Source of the DNA: Lichenostomus cassidix
Lineage: Eukaryota; Chordata; Aves; Passeriformes; Meliphagidae
Direction of reading: 5' to 3'
NCBI GenBank assembly: GCA_008360975.2
Contig: CM039182.1
Span: 60,306,016 to 60,370,015 of the forward strand
DNA: 64,000 bases
Shown: piece by piece, positions 60,276 through 64,000 of the stretch
Numbering within the stretch: the first letter of the stretch is position 1
Layout: the number at the start of each line of letters is the position of its first letter
Program-made: the position numbers and the translations under genes
The notes under the pieces: generated by a model
What the model was told of the DNA's origin: nothing
Seen by the model: only the letters and a program-made list of their open reading frames with translations
The model's database searches: none

Positions 60276-63036
60276 CTTGGCAATGAAGACAGAAAGCAGG
60301 GGAGAAAAAAAAAGTAATTTTCAGTTTCACTATAACACTGGAGAAAAGGTGGTATCTTCTCTCAGCTATAGCATTAAACAAAAGCCATCCTGAAGCAGTG
60401 TGTATTAAAACTTCTGCAGAGACTGTGAGCATGAAAGGTCTTCTTTCTAAATTATTTATATTCTTTGGAGTTTCAAAACTGTTCTTTCACTCCAAGGACA
60501 TTGGAAAAGACAACATCCAGTAATTCTCCTGGTGGTGTCAAAATAAGTACAGTATCATATTACAGTGTGACACGCTGTATCCTTTCCCATGTGCCTAGAA
60601 GTCCTTGCAGAGAAAGATGGGCAGTGGTCCTGCCTGGGACAGGTCCATGTGGCTAGAGCATGCGCATGTAGACAGTGAATGTGAGTCCTCTCTGAAATCA
60701 ATGTATCCTCCTGAGGGTCTCCAGTTTCAGAAAATGGGACTTCAATACTGAACCCAGAAGGAAAGGCTCAGTGTTTGCATAGCCAGGGCAGTGTTCTTTA
60801 TTATATACAAAGCTAGAGGAAACCTCACCAGCAATAAAATGCATTTAAATTATTAACAAATACAAAAATATTGTTGTCACATGTGTGTTCAAATTTTGTG
60901 TTGTTTATCCAACATTACAAAAAAATACAGAGATAGAGAAAAAAATTTCCCTAGGCACTGATCTTAGAGGGATGTAAGAACATGCTTAATTAAGCACTAG
61001 GAGTAACTCATCATACATTAAAATGAAGTATGTGTTTAAGACTTTGCATTACGACATCCTGGGGCAGAAGACCATTCTTCCTCAAATGATCCAGAGAGGT
61101 TAGAGGGAATGTGGAAGAAAATGAACCATGCATTTTCCCCTTACTTTGTAATCACACTTGTGCATTGGTTTTGTGGGAATTAGATACTATATGAAAAAAC
61201 AGAGGAGACGGTAAATTGACAATAAAAATGTATGTCTCCAAAACTGATGGAGTAAAAGGGGTATGATATCACTGGCAAGTCAGTCTTACTGCATACAAGC
61301 AGACAGAATGCAAACATTACAAAGACAAGAAACTTTCTCCTACCAGGAAGTGCTGTCTGGCTGCCTCTCCTCTAAACACTATTGATTATGCTCCCCAAAG
61401 GTCATAAATTACTGGAAGAGTTATTTTTAAGAATATTTGCTGAGCCTGACCTGTCAAGGGAGGTTAATCTAATGACTTTCCTAGCTTCAGTCTGCAGCAA
61501 GCTAAAGCAGGATTTCTTCTAGACTGCTGTTAAAAGCTCCCACATCTTCCAGATTCACTCCAAATTGTTATTAAAAGATATAAACTAGTCGGTTCACAAA
61601 GTGGTTAAACTCTTCTGCACAGAGGCCAGAACAAGGGCACTGAGTAGCTCTTAGTGAAAGAGAGAGTGTGTGTCTCACACTAGCAAAGCAGTGTATTTCT
61701 TTGCATGGGGCAGTTATTTTAAAAAAAAAAAGTGAAACAATAACAAAATAAGGCCAAAGGGCTCAATTGTTTGCTTTCACCCAGTGGTGTATTTTTTAAT
61801 AAATATCCCTGGATTGAGGAATAATTGAGGAAAAAAAAAGGTGGGTGGGGAGGAGGTTGGGAAGTCTTCTTACAGTCATAATGGAGTGATTTGTTTTGCT
61901 TTTTCCCCCTTTTTTCCCCTGCCTTTTTTTTTTTTTTAACATCTCAAATGTACATAAATGTTGGGAAATGAAAGCTCATATTGCTTCATTATCTAAACAC
62001 TTCCACAGAAAATATGAGAGGGCAGTCAGAGAATTTTTTTTTTTAAAAAAGGATAGGAAAAAGATTGAGAAAGTATTTTTTACTCATGACTTTAACTGAT
62101 ATTTATACTTTTATGGGACAGCTCTTAGTATTTCAGAAGGAAAAGGGTAGATTTAAAAAGGAGGGAGAGAGGACGAAGTGAATCTTTCATAAAAAGAATT
62201 AACAGAGATATGGAGTAGTAATGCTCGATTAGAATGCAATATCTACTGTAGACACTCAAAGAAGGAAAACACCCTAGAAACTGCCTTGCCACACTAGCCT
62301 CCTATGTGTCCAGACTTGCTGGCACATCAGAAAGTTCCTGTCCACCAAAGGCACAGCTTTGGTGAGTGCTAAACACGGCACAGGAACCTTTAAATGTATT
62401 TGCCTCATCCAGTTCTGTAAGAATCCCAGACATCAGTAAACAGTGTGCTGGAACTGACAAAATAGAAAAGTACAACTTTAAAGGCTGCATGAGTGCTGCT
62501 CAGTTCTATTTGCACTTGGATTTTTTTTCGTACTTGGAGGCAGCTCAGATTAATTTTACTGCAGTTGAAAATCATGCAAATATAGTTTAGAAGGAGGTAT
62601 TTAATTCTTTATTGCTCTTGCACACAACCCAAATAGCACCTCCAGTACTAACACAGCTAAGTGTTTTTAGTGTTATTCCACTATACAGTACATCACAATG
62701 TTAATTTTCCACATTACTTTATTTCTTCTCTAACCCATATTTTACAACAGAGAAAACAAACTGCTTGTAATTACACTGCATGCCAGGACAAATTAAGTAA
62801 ACACGCATTTTTAATGCTTTTGGCTGTTAGGGTGAGAAACAAAGGGCTCTGGTTAAGGTCAATATTAGAGTTATGCAATTGCTCTGGGATACAAAAGACA
62901 AATGCCAGTGATTGAACATTGGTGAAATGGAAACTGTCCATTCTGTGCAGTGTTTCTGAACTCCTGAAAATAATATGCTATGCTGAGATGAGGTCAGTTC
63001 TTTGTTTTCATTTTCTTTCAGGATAAAACTAATACC
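60276..63036. other. Unique non-coding sequence with homopolymer runs
   Basis: A-run at 61,721-61,731, G-rich patch at 61,840-61,862, and T/C runs at 61,900-61,939. No gene, RNA or repeat family recognised. Confidence 0.5.
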
Positions 63037-63058
63037 AATAATAAATAATAATAATAAA
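63037..63058. repeat. (AAT)n short microsatellite
   Basis: Imperfect AATAATAAATAATAATAATA stretch of about seven units. Confidence 0.85.
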
Positions 63059-63582
63059 CTAATGGGAAAATCTATTATGTCATTAGTGAAGCAATAAATC
63101 AGCAAAAAGTAAATGAGAGAATGGCTATTGAAGATCAGCCTTGTGTTGTGTTTGCTAACAGTACCATCTCAGTACTACTGGGTGATACTGATAAAGGTTA
63201 ACAGCAACTATAGGGGAAACCTAATTTTGCTCTCACTGATACTGGTGTAAATCTGACTTCAGTAGAATTATACCTCCCTAACTAGAAAACAGACAGTGAC
63301 CTGATGGTTATATTTTTTGGCCATGGACAATGAGGAGTTTTACGTGTTCTTGCCTTTAATGGTATGGATTAGGCCAGAGGCACAACATTCAGAGGCAGAT
63401 GAAACCTCATGGGAAAGGGTACTCAGACTCATCATCTTTACTCAGCCAGCCACAGATACTGGGCTACTGGCTTATGTACATCTCTATTTTAGTGATAAAT
63501 TCATCTTTCTCCCAGAACAAGGAATATATTTCTGAGACATTTTCTTTGCTAGTAAGAATGCTTAGTAAAAGAGCTGAGGGAA
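63059..63582. other. Unique non-coding sequence
   Basis: Nothing recognised before the GGAA tract. Confidence 0.55.
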
Positions 63583-63750
63583 AAAGAAGGAAAGAAGGAA
63601 GGAAGGAAGGAAGGAAGGAAGGAAGGAAGGAAGGAAGGAAGGAAGGAAGGAAGGAAGGAAGGAAGGAAGGAAGGAAGGAAGGAAGGAAGGAAGGAAGGAA
63701 GGAAGGAAGGAAGGAAGGAAGGAAGGAAGGAAGGAAGGAAAAGAGAAAAA
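63583..63750. repeat. Long GGAA microsatellite
   Basis: Thirty-six uninterrupted GGAA units from 63597 to 63740, flanked by a few imperfect AAGAAGG/AAGAG units. The tract makes Lys/Glu/Arg/Gly-rich open frames on the plus strand and Phe/Leu/Pro/Ser-rich ones on the minus strand (about 95-130 codons); these are by-products. GGAA is the ETS-family core, and long GGAA arrays are known to bind ETS-type factors. Length purity implies a highly mutable locus. Confidence 0.97.
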
Positions 63751-64000
63751 AATCCACTCAACACAGATCTCATGGAGAAGATCATGGAAAGAAATAATAA
63801 TAAGAAAGAGATAATAGACAATTCCCTAGAGGGTGACACAAGCCCGTTTTGTGATTAATGGATATTCAGAACATGGAATAGAAAAAACGCTTTCAGCCAA
63901 ATTTCAAGTAAAAAATCAAGGATAAATCCTTAAGAATTGGAAAGGAGATATTAAGACAAACCAAGAACTTTTCTGGTTGTATCTCTACATGACTGGTGTA
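63751..64000. other. Unique non-coding sequence to the window end
   Basis: Nothing recognised. Confidence 0.5.

Noticed and set aside
63399..63839. Lys/Glu/Arg-rich and Phe/Leu/Pro/Ser-rich ORFs of 96-132 codons
   Set aside because: Produced entirely by the GGAA microsatellite, whose period makes long stop-free repeats in several frames.
1..64000. CRISPR array, operon, phage or other prokaryotic system
   Set aside because: Base composition, stop density, CR1 LINEs and avian-type LTRs show vertebrate DNA. No spaced direct-repeat array exists; the only regular arrays are microsatellites.

Overview
The window looks like non-coding vertebrate DNA, almost certainly from a bird. The best evidence is CR1 LINE debris with the avian 3' end (an 8-base tail related to ATTCTGTG and a conserved GGTTGGAAAAGACC-type terminus), plus LTRs that match my memory of avian endogenous retrovirus families. 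I saw no Alu, L1 or B-type SINE that would suggest a mammal. The DNA is AT-rich, stops are dense in all six frames, and no open frame resembles a host protein. I found no convincing exon, tRNA, rRNA or CpG-island promoter of a host gene. The window is probably a gene desert or the inside of a very large intron.

Layout. Bases 1-10,800 are unique sequence with simple repeats: (TTTTC)n at 4.48 kb, (CAAA)n at 8.35 kb, and a poly-T tract between 17-base direct repeats at 7.01-7.06 kb. At about 11.6-12.05 kb there is a decayed Harbinger-type (HARBI1-like) DNA transposase, and 620 bases upstream of it a clean 50-codon ORF of unknown origin. At 19.57-19.95 kb there is a very old CR1/L3-clade LINE relic. 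The stretch 20-49 kb is mostly unique; it holds one old CR1 tail (27.83 kb), several short tandem duplications, two neat hairpins (31.75 and 43.37 kb) and stretches whose composition (TAATTA, GTAAACA and POU-like words, no repeats) suggests conserved regulatory DNA, chiefly 22.5-22.85, 38.43-39.06 and 39.63-39.90 kb.

The last 15 kb is richer in mobile elements: CR1 3' ends at 49.3, 53.7 and 59.7 kb, and three LTRs at 55.95, 57.08 and 57.64 kb. The 57.64 kb LTR is the best preserved: a complete solo LTR of about 607 bases on the minus strand with matching terminal inverted repeats, a 6-base target duplication (ATTCAC), a TATA box, a polyadenylation signal and a duplicated 56-base U3 unit carrying CCAAT boxes. 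The window closes with 36 uninterrupted GGAA units at 63.6 kb.

Nothing here works together as an operon or gene system. The possible activities are regulatory (candidate conserved elements, LTR promoters, the GGAA tract) or fossil (transposase and LINE coding remnants). Repeat families were assigned from memory of their consensus features, without a database search.
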